From: Nematostella vectensis
Lineage: Eukaryota; Cnidaria; Anthozoa; Actiniaria; Edwardsiidae
DNA length: 64,000 nt
Direction of reading: 5' to 3'
Assembly (NCBI RefSeq): GCF_932526225.1
Contig: NC_064038.1
Coordinates: 17,721,075 to 17,785,074, forward strand
Part shown: one piece after another, positions 46,901 through 61,900 of the stretch
Layout: each line of letters opens with the position of its first letter
Position numbering within the stretch: the first letter of the stretch is position 1
Translations under genes and position numbers: made by a program
The notes under the pieces: generated by a model
What the model was told of the DNA's origin: nothing
The model's input: the letters and a program-made list of their open reading frames with translations, nothing else
Databases searched by the model: none

Positions 46901-49900
46901 CTTGGAAACATGCCTAACACATGAAAAGACACTCGCACACGCTCTTGGAAACATGCCTAACACACGAAAAGACACTCGCACACGTTCTTGGAAACATGCC
47001 TAACACACGAAAAGACACTCGCACACGTTCTTGGAAACACGCCTAACACACGAAAAGACACTCGCACACGCTCTTGGGAACACGCCTAACACACGAAAAG
47101 ACACTCGCACACGCTCTTGGAAACATGCCTAACACATGAAAAGACACTCGCACACGCTCTTGGAAACATGCCTAACACACGAAAAGAAACTCGCACACGT
47201 TCTTGGAAACATGCCTAACACACGAAAAGACACTCGCACACGTTCTTGGAAACATGCCTAACACACGAAAAGACACTAGCACACGCTCTTGGAAACATGC
47301 CAAACACACAAAAAGACACTCGCACACGTTCTTGGAAACATGCCTAACACACGAAAAGACACTAGCACACGCTCTTGGAAACATGCCTAACACACGAAAA
47401 GACACTCGCACACGCTCTTGGAAACATGCCTAACACACGAAAAGACACTCGCACACGTTCTTGGAAACATGCCTAACACACGAAAAGACACTCGCACACG
47501 TTCTTGGAAACATGCCTAACACACAAAAAGACACTAGCACACGTTCTTGGAAACATGCCTAACACACGAAAAGACACTCGCACACGCTCTTGGAACCATG
47601 CCAAACACACAAAAAGACACTAGCACACGCTCTTGGAAACATGCCAAACACACGAAAAGACACTCGCACACGTTCTTGGAAACATGCCTAACACACGAAA
47701 AGACACTCGCACACGCTCTTGGAAACATGCCTAACACACGAAAAGACACTAGCACACGCTCTTGGAAACATGCCTAACACACGAAAAGACACTAGCACAC
47801 GCTCTTGGAAACATGCCAAACACACAAAAAGACACTAGCACACGTTCTTGGAAACATGCCTAACACACGAAAAGACACTCGCACACGCTCTTGGAAACAT
47901 GCCTAACACACGAAAAGACACTAGCACACGTTCTTGGAAACACGCCTAACACACGAAAAGACACTAGCACACGCTCTTGGAAACACGCCTAACACACGAA
48001 AAGACACTAGCACACGCTCTTGGAAACATGCCTAACACATGAAAAGACACTAGCACACGCTCTTGGAAACATGCCTAACACATGAAAAGACACTCGCACA
48101 CGCTCTTGGAAACATGCCTAACACACGAAAAGACACTCGCACACGCTCTTGGAAACACGCCTAACACACGAAAAGACACTAGCACACGCTCTTGGAAACA
48201 TGCCTAACACACGAAAAGACACTCGCACACGCTCTTGGAAACATGCCTAACACACGAAAAGACACTAGCACACGCTCTTGGAAACATGCCTAACACACGA
48301 AAAGACACTAGCACACGCTCTTGGAAACATGCCTAACACACGAAAAGACACTCGCACACGCTCTTGGAAACATGCCTAACACACGAAAAGACACTAGCAC
48401 ACGCTCTTGGAAACATGCCTAACACACGAAAAGACACTAGCACACGCTCTTGGAAACATGCCTAACACACGAAAAGACACTCGCACACGCTCTTGGAACC
48501 ATGCCAAACACACAAAAAGACACTAGCACACGCTCTTGGAAACATGCCAAACACACGAAAAGACACTCGCACACGTTCTTGGAAACATGCCTAACACACG
48601 AAAAGACACTCGCACACGCTCTTGGAAACATGCCTAACACACGAAAAGACACTAGCACACGCTCTTGGAAACATGCCTAACACACGAAAAGACACTAGCA
48701 CACGCTCTTGGAAACATGCCAAACACACAAAAAGACACTAGCACACGTTCTTGGAAACATGCCTAACACACGAAAAGACACTCGCACACGCTCTTGGAAA
48801 CATGCCTAACACACGAAAAGACACTAGCACACGTTCTTGGAAACAGGCCTAACACACGAAAAGACACTAGCACACGCTCTTGGAAACACGCCTAACACAC
48901 GAAAAGACACTAGCACACGCTCTTGGAAACATGCCTAACACATGAAAAGACACTAGCACACGCTCTTGGAAACATGCCTAACACATGAAAAGACACTCGC
49001 ACACGCTCTTGGAAACATGCCTAACACACGAAAAGACACTCGCACACGCTCTTGGAAACACGCCTAACACACGAAAAGACACTCGCACACGCTCTTGGAA
49101 ACACGCCTAACACACGAAAAGACACTAGCACACGCTCTTGGAAACATGTCTAACACACGAAAAGACACTAGCACACGCTCTTGGAAACATGCCTAACACA
49201 CGAAAAGACACTCGCACACGCTCTTGGAAACATGCCTAACACACGAAAAGACACTCGCACACGCTCTTGGAAACATGCCTAACACATGAAAAGACACTCG
49301 CACACGCTCTTGGAAACATGCCTAACACACGAAAAGACACTCGCACACGCTCTTGGAAACACGCCTAACACACGAAAAGACACTCGCACACGCTCTTGGA
49401 AACACGCCTAACACACGAAAAGACACTAGCACACGCTCTTGGAACCATGCCAAACACACAAAAAGACACTCGCACACGTTCTTGGAAACATGCCTAACAC
49501 ACAAAAAGACACTAGCACACGTTCTTGGAAACATGCCTAACACACGAAAAGACACTCGCACACGCTCTTGGAAACACGCCTAACACACGAAAAGACACTA
49601 GCACACGCTCTTGGAAACATGCCTAACACACGAAAAGACACTCGCACACGCTCTTGGAAACATGCCTAACACACAAAAAGACACTAGCACACGCTCTTGG
49701 AAACATGCCTAACACACGAAAAGACACTCGCACACGCTCTTGGAAACATGCCTAACACACGAAAAGACACTAGCACACGCTCTTGGAACCATGCCTAACA
49801 CACGAAAAGACACTAGCACACGCTCTTGGAAACATGCCAAACACACAAAAAGACACTAGCACACGTTCTTGGAAACATGCCTAACACACGAAAAGACACT

Positions 49901-52900
49901 CGCACACGCTCTTGGAAACATGCCTAACACACGAAAAGACACTAGCACACGTTCTTGGAAACATACCTAACACACAAAAAGACACTAGCACACGCTCTTG
50001 GAACCATGCCTAACACACGAAAAGACACTCGCACACGCTCTTGGAAACATACCTAACACATGAAAAGACACTCGCACACGCTCTTGGAAACACGCCTAAC
50101 ACACGAAAAGACACTAGCACACGTTCTTGGAACCATGCCTAACACATGAAAAGACACCCGCACACGCTCTTGGAAACATGCCTAACACACGAAAAGACAC
50201 TAGCACACGTTCTTGGAAACATACCTAACACACAAAAAGACACTAGCACACGCTCTTGGAAACATGCCTAACACACGAAAAGACACTAGCACACGCTCTT
50301 GGAACCATGCCTAACACACGAAAAGACACTCGCACACGCTCTTGGAAACATGCCTAACACACGAAAAGACACTAGCACACGCTCTTGGAACCATGCCTAA
50401 CACACGAAAAGACACTAGCACACGCTCTTGGAAACATACCTAACACATGAAAAGACACCCGCACACGCTCTTGGAAACATGCCTAACACACGAAAAGACA
50501 CTAGCACACGTTCTTGGAAACATACCTAACACACAAAAAGACACTAGCACACGCTCTTGGAACCATGCCTAACACACGAAAAGACACTCGCACACGCTCT
50601 TGGAAACATACCTAACACATGAAAAGACACTCGCACACGCTCTTGGAAACACGCCTAACACACGAAAAGACACTCGCACACGCTCTTGGAAACATGCCTA
50701 ACACACGAAAAGACACTAGCACACGCTCTTGGAACCATGCCAAACACACAAAAAGACACTCGCACACGCTCTTGGAAACATGCCTAACACACGAAAAGAC
50801 ACTAGCACACGCTCTTGGAAACACGCCTAACACACGAAAAGACACTAGCACACGCTCTTGGAACCATGCCAAACACACAAAAAGACACTCGCACACGTTC
50901 TTGGAAACATGCCTAACACACGAAAAGACACTCGCACACGCTCTTGGAAACATACCTAACACACGAAAAGACACTAGCACACGCTCTTGGAAACATGCCT
51001 AACACATGAAAAGACACTCGCACACGCTTTTGGAAACACGCCTAACACACGAAAAGACACTAGCACACGCTCTTGGAAACATGCCTAACACACGAAAAGA
51101 CACTCGCACACGCTCTTGGAAACATGCCTAACACACGAAAAGACACTCGCGCACGCTCTTGGAAACACGCCTAACACACGAAAAGACACTAGCACACGCT
51201 CTTGGAAACATGCCTAACACACGAAAAGACACTCGCACACGCTCTTGGAAACATGCCTAACACACGAAAAGACACTAGCACACGCTCTTGGAAACATGCC
51301 TAACACACGAAAAGACACTCGCACACGCTCTTGGAACCATGCCTAACACATGAAAAGACACTCGCACACGTTCTTGGAAACATGCCTAACACACGAAAAG
51401 ACACTCGCACACGCTCTTGGAACCATGCCTAACACATGAAAAGACACTAGCACACGCTCTTGGAAACATGCCTAACACACGAAAAGACACTCGCACACGC
51501 TCTTGGAAACATGCCTAACACACGAAAAGACACTAGCACACGCTCTTGGAAACATGCCTAACACACGAAAAGACACTAGCACACGTTCTTGGAAACATGC
51601 CTAACACACGAAAAGACACTAGCACACGCTCTTGGAAACATGCCAAACACACAAAAAGACACTCGCACACGTTCTTGGAAACATGCCTAACACACGAAAA
51701 GACACTAGCACACGCTCTTGGAAACATGCCTAACACACGAAAAGACACTCGCACACGCTCTTGGAAACATGCCTAACACACGAAAAGACACTCGCACACG
51801 TTCTTGGAAACATGCCTAACACACGAAAAGACACTAGCACACGCTCTTGGAAACATGCCAAACACACAAAAAGACACTAGCACACGCTCTTGGAAACATA
51901 CCTAACACATGAAAAGACACTCGCACACGCTCTTGGAAACATGCCTAACACACGAAAAGACACTCGCACACGTTCTTGGAAACATGTCTAACACACGAAA
52001 AGACACTCGCACACGCTCTTGGAAACATGCCTAACACACGAAAAGACACTAGCACACGCTCTTGGAAACATGCCAAACACACAAAAAGACACTAGCACAC
52101 GCTCTTGGAAACATACCTAACACATGAAAAGACACTCGCACACGCTCTTGGAAACATGCCTAACACACGAAAAGACACTCCCACACGCTCTTGGAACCAT
52201 GCCAAACACACAAAAAGACACTAGCACACGTTCTTGGAAACATGCCTAACACACGAAAAGACACTCGCACACGCTCTTGGAACCATGCCAAACACACAAA
52301 AAGACACTAGCACACGCTCTTGGAAACATGCCTAACACACGAAAAGACACCCGCACACGCTCTTGGAACCATGCCAAACGCACAAAAAGACACTCGCACA
52401 CGCTCTTGGAAACATGCCTAACACACGAAAAGACACTCGCACACGCTCTTGGAAACATGCCTAACACACGAAAAGACACTCGCACACGCTCTTGGAAACA
52501 CGCCTAACACACGAAAAGACACTAGCACACGCTCTTGGAACCATGCCAAACACACAAAAAGACACTCGCACACGTTCTTGGAAACATGCCTAACACACGA
52601 AAAGACACTCGCACACGCTCTTGGAACCATGCCTAACACATGAAAAGACACTAGCACACGCTCTTGGAAACACGCCTAACACACGAAAAGACACTAGCAC
52701 ACGCTCTTGGAAACATGCCTAACACATGAAAAGACACTCGCACACGCTTTTGGAAACACGCCTAACACACGAAAAGACACTAGCACACGCTCTTGGAAAC
52801 ATGCCTAACACACGAAAAGACACCCGCACACGCTCTTGGAAACACGCCTAACACACGAAAAGACACTAGCACACGCTCTTGGAAACATGCCTAACACACG

Positions 52901-54722
52901 AAAAGACACTAGCACACGCTCTTGGAAACATGCCTAACACACGAAAAGACACTAGCACACGCTCTTGGAAACATGCCTAACACACGAAGAGACACTCGCA
53001 CACGCTCTTGGAAACATGCCTAACACACGAAAAGACACTCGCACACGCTCTTGGAAACATACCTAACACACGAAAAGACACTCGCACACGCTCTTGGAAA
53101 CACGCCTAACACACGAAAAGACACTAGCACACGCTCTTGGAAACACGCCTAACACACGAAAAGACACTCGCACACGCTCTTGGAAACATACCTAACACAC
53201 GAAAAGACACTAGCACACGCTCTTGGAAACATGCCTAACACACGAAAAGACACCCGCACACGCTCTTGGAAACATGCCTAACACACGAAAAGACACTCGC
53301 ACACGCTCTTGGAAACATGCCTAACACACGAAGAGACACTCGCACACGCTCTTGGAAACATGCCTAACACACGAAAAGACACTCGCACACGCTCTTGGAA
53401 ACATACCTAACACACGAAAAGACACGAGCACACGCTCTTGGAAACACGCCTAACACACGAAAAGACACTAGCACACGCTCTTGGAAACACGCCTAACACA
53501 CGAAAAGACACTCGCACACGCTCTTGGAAACACGCCTAACACACGAAAAGACACTCGCACACGCTCTTGGAACCATGCCTAACACATGAAAAGACACTCG
53601 CACACGTTCTTGGAACCATGCCTAACACACGAAAAGACACTCGCACACGCTCTTGGAACCATGCCTAACACACGAAAAGACACTCCCACACGCTCTTGGA
53701 AACATGCCTAACACACGAAAAGACACTCGCACACGCTCTTGGAAACATGCATAACACACGAAAAGACACTCGCACACGCTCTTGGAAACATGCCTAACAC
53801 ACGAAAAGACACTAGCACACGCTCTTGGAAACACGCCTAACACACGAAAAGACACTCGCACACGCTCTTGGAAACATGCCTAACACACGAAAAGACACTA
53901 GCACACGCTCTTGGAAACATGCCTAACACATGAAAAGACACTAGCACACGCTCTTGGAAACATGCCTAACACACGAAAAGACACTAGCACACGCTCTTGG
54001 AAACACGCCTAACACACGAAAAGACACTCGCACACGCTCTTGGAAACATGCCTAACACACGAAAAGACACTCGCACACGCTCTTGGAAACATGCCTAACA
54101 CACGAAAAGACACTCGCACACGCTCTTGGAAACATGCCTAACACACGAAAAGACTCTAGCACACGCTCTTGGAAACATGCCTAACACACGAAAAGACACT
54201 AGCACACGCTCTTGGAAACATGCCTAACACACGAAAAGACACTCCCACACGCTCTTGGAAACATGCCTAACACACGAAAAGACACTCGCACACGCTCTTG
54301 GAAACATGCCTAACACACGAAAAGACACTAGCACACGCTCTTGGAAACATGCCTAACACACGAAAAGACACTCCCACACGCTCTTGGAAACATGCCTAAC
54401 ACACGAAAAGACACTCGCACACGCTCTTGGAAACATGCCTAACACACGAAAAGACACTCGCACACGCTCTTGGAAACATGCCTAACACACGAAAAGACAC
54501 TAGCACAGGCTCTTGGAAACATGCCTAACACACGAAAAGACACTCGCACACGCTCTTGGAAACATGCCTAACACACGAAAAGACACTAGCACACGCTCTT
54601 GGAAACATGCCTAACACATGAAAAGACACTCGCACACGCTCTTGGAAACATGCCTAACACACGAAAAGACACTAGCACACGCTCTTGGAAACACGCCTAA
54701 CACACGAAAAGACACTCGCACT
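43973..54722 (-). repeat. 43-bp array carrying about 250 copies of a 3' splice site
   Basis: On the minus strand each unit has CTTTTCGTGTGTTAG|GCATG and TTTCCAAGAGCGTGTGC: a pyrimidine-bearing 3' splice site and the first 22 nt of the adjoining SNX exon. Variants: T/C in several places, TCG or TAG before CACACG on plus, and CAAACACA units that destroy the AG. Longer-range repeats occur: the block at 45.62-46.2 kb recurs 1,548 bp (36 units) and 5,891 bp (137 units) away, and others at 903 bp (21 units). Confidence 0.97.
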
Positions 54723-54839
54723 ATTATTGAAAAAGACACCTTGACTATCAAATACTAATTCAAAGATAATTTGAATACTGTAAAGCAGAGGGTGGAGATA
54801 AAAAGTGACCGGATATCACAGCGCGAGAACCGGATTATG
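54723..54839. other. Unique spacer between arrays
   Basis: About 115 bp of unique intron between the 43-bp and 62-bp arrays. Confidence 0.6.
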
Positions 54840-55548
54840 AGCACTTTATGTATGAAATACTTTCAACACTCCACCCCAACCTCTTGGTCTCAAGGCATAT
54901 TCGCACTTTATGTATGAAATACTTCATGTATGAAATACTTTCAACACTCCACCCCAACCTCTTGGTCTTAAGGTATATGAGCACTTTATGCACGAAATAC
55001 TTCATGTATGAAATACTTTCAACACTCCACCCCAACCTCTTGGTCTCAAGGTATATGAGCACTTTATGTATGAAATACTTTCAACACTCCACCCCAACCT
55101 CTTGGTCTCAAGGTATATGAGCACTTTATGTATGAAATACTTTCAACACTCCACCCCAACCTCTTGGTCTCAAGGTATATGAGCACTTTATGCATGAAAT
55201 ACTTTCAACACTCCACCCCAACCTCTTGGTCTCAAGGTATATGAGCACTTTATGTATGAAATACTTTCAACACTCCACCCCAACCTCTTGGTCTCAAGGT
55301 ATATGAGCACTTTATGCATGAAATACTTTCAACACTCCACCCCAACCTCTTGGTCTCAAGGTATATGAGTACTTTATGTATGAAATACTTTCAACACTTC
55401 ACTCCAACCTCTTGGTCTCAAGGTATATGAGCACTTTATGTATGAAATACTTTCAACACTCCACCCCAACCTCTTGGTCTCAAGGTATATGAGCACTTTA
55501 TGTATGAAATACTTTCAACACTCCACCCCAACCTCTTGGTCTCAAGGT
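54840..55548. repeat. 62-bp array beside an SNX donor
   Basis: About eleven units of 62 bp with the cores GAAATACTTTCAACACTCC and CCTCTTGGTCTCAAGG. It starts about 12 nt into the intron after the 55560 donor. Two units carry an extra ACTTCATGTATGA insert. Confidence 0.93.
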
Positions 55549-55559
55549 GTGGTACCCAC

Positions 55560-55628
55560 CTTGACGGAGTTGATCAGCCCAATATAATCCTTGAGAAGCT
55601 CAGAGAACACAAAGAAGTCTGTCTCAGA
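55560..55628 (-). CDS. SNX1/2: SNX1/2 coding exon (SELLKDYIGLINSVK)
   Basis: Acceptor GTGATTCTAG, donor GTCAAG|GTGGGT, 69 bp, phase 0: SETDFFVFSELLKDYIGL then INSVK. BAR domain. Confidence 0.92.
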
Positions 55629-55795
55629 CTAGAATCACAAAAAGATGCAATTCAGTACAACTTGTTACCTAGACATGCTTTATTCTGACTGTGCTTGTGT
55701 TGCACAATTGCGTGTGCATGCTTAAGGCGTGTTATATGGGAGATTCAGGCGATGCTTGGCCAAAAATATTGGTACAGTATTGCTTTCTCACATAC

Positions 55796-55884
55796 CTGCT
55801 CTACATGCAAGGCCTCGATCTTTTCCTCTACCTCTGCTAACTGTGTGAGCGCTCTGGACAAAGATGTGTGCTCCTCGGCATTAC
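55796..55884 (-). CDS. SNX1/2: SNX1/2 coding exon (NAEEHTSLSRALTQ)
   Basis: Acceptor TGATTCCATAG, donor GAGCAG|GTATGT, 89 bp: two bases completing Ser with the upstream exon, then NAEEHTSLSRALTQLAE and VEEKIEALHVEQ. Start of the BAR helices. Confidence 0.93.
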
Positions 55885-55959
55885 CTATGGAATCATTCAG
55901 ACATATTTCAACAGTATACATTGAGCATTTCTAAATAGCCAAGGACAATCCACATGAAC

Positions 55960-58900
55960 TACACACCCAGAAATGTACAGGTAATGATGAATGTGCCACA
56001 CACCCAGAAATGTACAGGTTACGATGAATGTGCTACACACCCAGAAATGTACAGGTAATGATACATGTCCTACACACCCAGAAATGTACAGGTTATGATG
56101 AATGTACTACACACCCAGAAATGTACAGGTTATGATGAATGTGCCACACACCCAGAAATGTACAGGTTATGATGAATGTGCTACACACCCAGAAATGTAC
56201 AGGTTACGATGAATGTGCTACACACCCAGAAATGTGCAGGTTACGATACATGTCCTACACACCCAGAAATGTACAGGTTATGATGAATGTCCTACACACC
56301 CAGAAATGTACAGGTTATGATACATGTGCTACACACCCAGAAATGTACAGGTTATGATAAATGTCCTACACACCCAGAAATGTACAGGTTATGATGAATG
56401 TGCTACACACCCAGAAATGTACAGGTTATGATGAATGTACTACACACCCAGAAATGTGCAGGTTATGATACATGTCCTACACACCCAGAAATGTACAGGT
56501 TATGATGAATGTCCTACACACCCAGAAATGTACAGGTTACGATGAATGTGCTACACACCCAGAAATGTACAGGTTATGATGAATGTCCTACACACCCAGA
56601 AATGTACAGGTTATGATGAATGTCCTACACACCCAGAAATGTACAGGTTACGATGAATGTGCTACACACCCAGAAATGTACAGGTTATGATGAATGTGCT
56701 ACACACCCAGAAATGTACAGGTTATGATGAATGTACTACACACCCAGAAATGTACAGGTTACGATGAATGTGCTACACACCCAGAAATGTGCAGGTTACG
56801 ATAAATGTGCTACACACCCAGAAATGTACAGGTTATGATGAATGTACTACACACCCAGAAATGTACAGGTTACGATAAATGTGCTACATATCCAGAAATG
56901 TACAAGTTATGATACATGTCCTACACACCTAGAAATGTACAGGTCATGATGAATGTACTACACACCCAGAAATGTACAGGTTATGATAAATGTCCTACAC
57001 ATCCAGAAATGTACAGGTTATGATACATGTACTACACACCCAGAAATGAACAGGTTATGATGAATGTGCTACACACCCAGAAATGTACAGGTTATGATGA
57101 ATGTACTACACACCAAGAAATGTACAGGTTATGATACATGTCCTACACACCCAGAAATGTACAGGTTATGATGAATGTACTACACACCAAGAAATGTACA
57201 GGTTACGATACATGTCCTACACACCCAGAAATGTACAGGTTATGATGAATGTACTACACACCCAGAAATGTACAGGTTATGATATATGTCCTACACACCC
57301 AGAAATGTACAGGTTATGATGAATGTCCTACACACCCAGAAATGTACAGGTTACGATGAATGTGCTACACACCCAGAAATGTACAGGTTATGATGAATGT
57401 ACTACACACCCAGAAATGTACAGGTTATGATACATGTCCTACACACTCAGAAATGTACAGGTTACGATGAATGTCCTACACACCCAGAAATGTACAGGTT
57501 ACGATGAATGTCCTACACACCCAGAAATGTACAGGTTATGATGAATGTACTACACACCCAGAAATGTACAGGTTATGATACATGTCCTACACACCCAGAA
57601 ATTTACAGGTTATGGTACATGTACTACACACCCAGAAATGTACAGGTTATGATACATGTCCTACACACCCAGAAATGTACAGGTTACGATGAATGTCCTA
57701 CACACCCAGAAATGTACAGGTTACGATGAATGTGCTACACACCCAGAAATGTACAGGTTATGATACATGTCCTACACACCCAGAAATGTACAGGTTATGA
57801 TGAATGTGCTACACACCCAGAAATGTACAGGTTATGATACATGTGCTACACACCCAGAAATGTACAGGTTACGATGAATGTCCTACACACCCAGAAATGT
57901 ACAGGTTACGATGAATGTCCTACACACCCAGAAATGTACAGGTTACGATGAATGTGCTACACACCCAGAAATGTACAGGTTATGATGAATGTGCTACACA
58001 CCCAGAAATGTACAGGTTATGATACATGTACTACACACCCAGAAATGTACAGGTTACGATGAATGTGCTACACACCCAGAAATGTACAGGTTATGATGAA
58101 TGTGCTACACACCCAGAAATGTACAGGTTATGATACATGTACTACACACCCAGAAATGTACAGGTTATGATACATGTCCTACACACCCAGAAATGTACAG
58201 GTTATGATGAATGTGCTACACACCCAGAAATGTGCAGGTTATGGTGAATGTACTACACACCCAGAAATGTACAGGTTATGATGAATGTCCTACACACCCA
58301 GAAATGTACAGGTTATGGTGAATGTCCTACACACCCAGAAATGTACAGGTTATGATGAATGTGCTACACACTCAGAAATGTACAGGTTATGATGAATGTA
58401 CTACACACCCAGAAATGTACAGGTTATGATACATGTACTACACACCCAGAAATGTACAGGTTATGATGAATGTACTACACACCAAGAAATGTACAGGTTA
58501 TGATACATGTGCTACACACCCAGAAATGTACAGGTTATGATGAATGTACTACACACTCAGAAATGTACAGGTTATGATGAATGTACTACACACCCAGAAA
58601 TGTACAGGTTATGATAAATGTCCTACACACCCAGAAATGTACTGGTTATGATGAATGTGCTACACACCCAGAAATGTACAGGTTATGATACATGTCCTAC
58701 ACACCCAGAAATGTACAGGTTATGATGAATGTCCTACACACCCAGAAATGTACAGGTTATGATACATGTCCTACACACCCAGAAATGTACAGGTTATGAT
58801 AAATGTCCTACACACCCAGAAATGTACAGGTTATGATGAATGTCCTACACACCCAGAAATGTACAGGTTATGATACATGTACTACACACCCAGAAATGTA

Positions 58901-61900
58901 CAGGTTACGATGAATGTACTACACACCAAGAAATGTACAGGTTATGATACATGTACTACACACCCAGAAATGTACAGGTTATGATACATGTCCTACACAC
59001 CCAGAAATGTACAGGTTATGATAAATGTCCTACACACCCAGAAATGTACAGGTTATGATACATGTACTACACACCCAGAAATGTACAGGTTATGATACAT
59101 GTACTACACACCCAGAAATGTACAGGTTATGATAAATGTCCTACACACCCAGAAATGTACAGGTTATGATACATGTACTACACACCCAGAAATGTACAGG
59201 TTATGATACATGTACTACACACCCAGAAATGTACAGGTTATGATACATGTCCTACACACCCAGAAATGTACAGGTTATGATGAATGTCCTACACACCCAG
59301 AAATGTACAGGTTATGATACATGTACTACACACCCAGAAATGTACAGGTTATGATACATGTCCTACACACCCAGAAATGTACAGGTTATGATAAATGTCC
59401 TACACACCCAGAAATGTACAGGTTATGATACATGTACTACACACCCAGAAATGTACAGGTTATGATGAATGTACTACACACCCAGAAATGTACAGGTTAT
59501 GATACATGTCCTACACACCCAGAAATGTACAGGTTATGATACATGTACTACACACCCAGAAATGTACAGGTTATGATAAATGTACTACACACCAAGAAAT
59601 GTACAGGTTATGATGAATGTGCTACACACCCAGAAATGTACAGGTTATGATGAATGTACTACACACCAAGAAATGTACAGGTTATGATACATGTACTACA
59701 CACCCAGAAATGTACAGGTTATGATACATGTCCTACACACCCAGAAATGTACAGGTTACGATAAATGTACTACACACCAAGAAATGTACAGGTTATGATG
59801 AATGTGCTACACACCCAGAAATGTACAGGTTATGATGAATGTACTACACACCAAGAAATGTACAGGTTACGATGAATGTGCTACACACCCAGAAATGTAC
59901 AGGTTACGATGAATGTGCTACACACCCAGAAATGTACAGGTTACGATACATGTCCTACACACCCAGAAATGTACAGGTTATGATACATGTACTACACACC
60001 CAGAAATGTACAGGTTATGATACATGTCCTACACACCCAGAAATGTACAGGTTATGATAAATGTGCTACACACCCAGAAATGTACAGGTTATGATACATG
60101 TGCTACACACCCAGAAATGTACAGGTTATGATGAATGTACTACACACCCAGAAATGTACAGGTTATGATGAATGTGCTACACACCCAGAAATGTACAGGT
60201 TACGATGAATGTCCTACACACCCAGAAATGTACAGGTTACGATGAATGTACTACACACCAAGAAATGTACAGGTTATGATGAATGTGCTACACACCCAGA
60301 AATGTACAGGTTATGATACATGTCCTACACACCCAGAAATGTACAAGTTATGATGAATGTCCTACACACCCAGAAATGTACAGGTTATGATGAATGTGCT
60401 ACACACCCAGAAATGTACAGGTTACGATACATGTCCTACACACCCAGAAATGTACAGGTTACGATGAATGTGCTACACACCCAGAAATGTACAGGTTACG
60501 ATGAATGTACTACACACCAAGAAATGTACAGGTTATGATGAATGTGCTACACACCCAGAAATGTACAGGTTATGATACATGTCCTACACACCCAGAAATG
60601 TACAAGTTATGATGAATGTCCTACACACCCAGAAATGTACAGGTTATGATGAATGTGCTACACACCCAGAAATGTACAGGTTACGATACATGTCCTACAC
60701 ACCCAGAAATGTACAGGTTATGATGAATGTCCTACACACCCAGAAATGTACAGGTTATGATACATGTGCTACACACCCAGAAATGTACAGGTTATGATAA
60801 ATGTCCTACACACCCAGAAATGTACAGGTTATGATACATGTACTACACACCCAGAAATGTACAGGTTATGATAAATGTCCTACACACCCAGAAATGTACA
60901 GGTTATGATGAATGTCCTACACACCCAGAAATGTACAGGTTATGATACATGTGCTACACACCCAGAAATGTACAGGTTATGATACATGTCCTACACACCC
61001 AGAAATGTACAGGTTATGATGAATGTCCTACACACCCAGAAATGTACAGGTTATGATACATGTGCTACACACCCAGAAATGTACAGGTTATGATAAATGT
61101 CCTACACACCCAGAAATGTACAGGTTATGATACATGTACTACACACCCAGAAATGTACAGGTTATGATAAATGTCCTACACACCCAGAAATGTACAGGTT
61201 ATGATGAATGTCCTACACACCCAGAAATGTACAGGTTATGATACATGTGCTACACACCCAGAAATGTACAGGTTATGATACATGTCCTACACACCCAGAA
61301 ATGTACAGGTTATGATGAATGTCCTACACACCCAGAAATGTACAGGTTATGATGAATGTACTACACACCAAGAAATGTACAGGTTATGATACATGTCCTA
61401 CACACCCAGAAATGTACAGGTTATGATACATGTGCTACACACCCAGAAATGTACAGGTTATGATGAATGTGCTACACACCCAGAAATGTACAGGTTACGA
61501 TGAATGTCCTACACACCCAGAAATGTACAGGTTACGATGAATGTACTACACACCAAGAAATGTACAGGTTACGATGAATGTGCTACACACCAAGAAATGT
61601 ACAGGTTATGATGAATGTGCTACACACCCAGAAATGTACAGGTTATGATACATGTGCTACACACCCAGAAATGTACAGGTTATGATGAATGTGCTACACA
61701 CCCAGAAATGTACAGGTTACGATGAATGTCCTACACACCCAGAAATGTACAGGTTACGATGAATGTACTACACACCAAGAAATGTACAGGTTATGATGAA
61801 TGTGCTACACACCCAGAAATGTACAGGTTATGATACATGTCCTACACACCCAGAAATGTACAAGTTATGATGAATGTCCTACACACCCAGAAATGTACAG

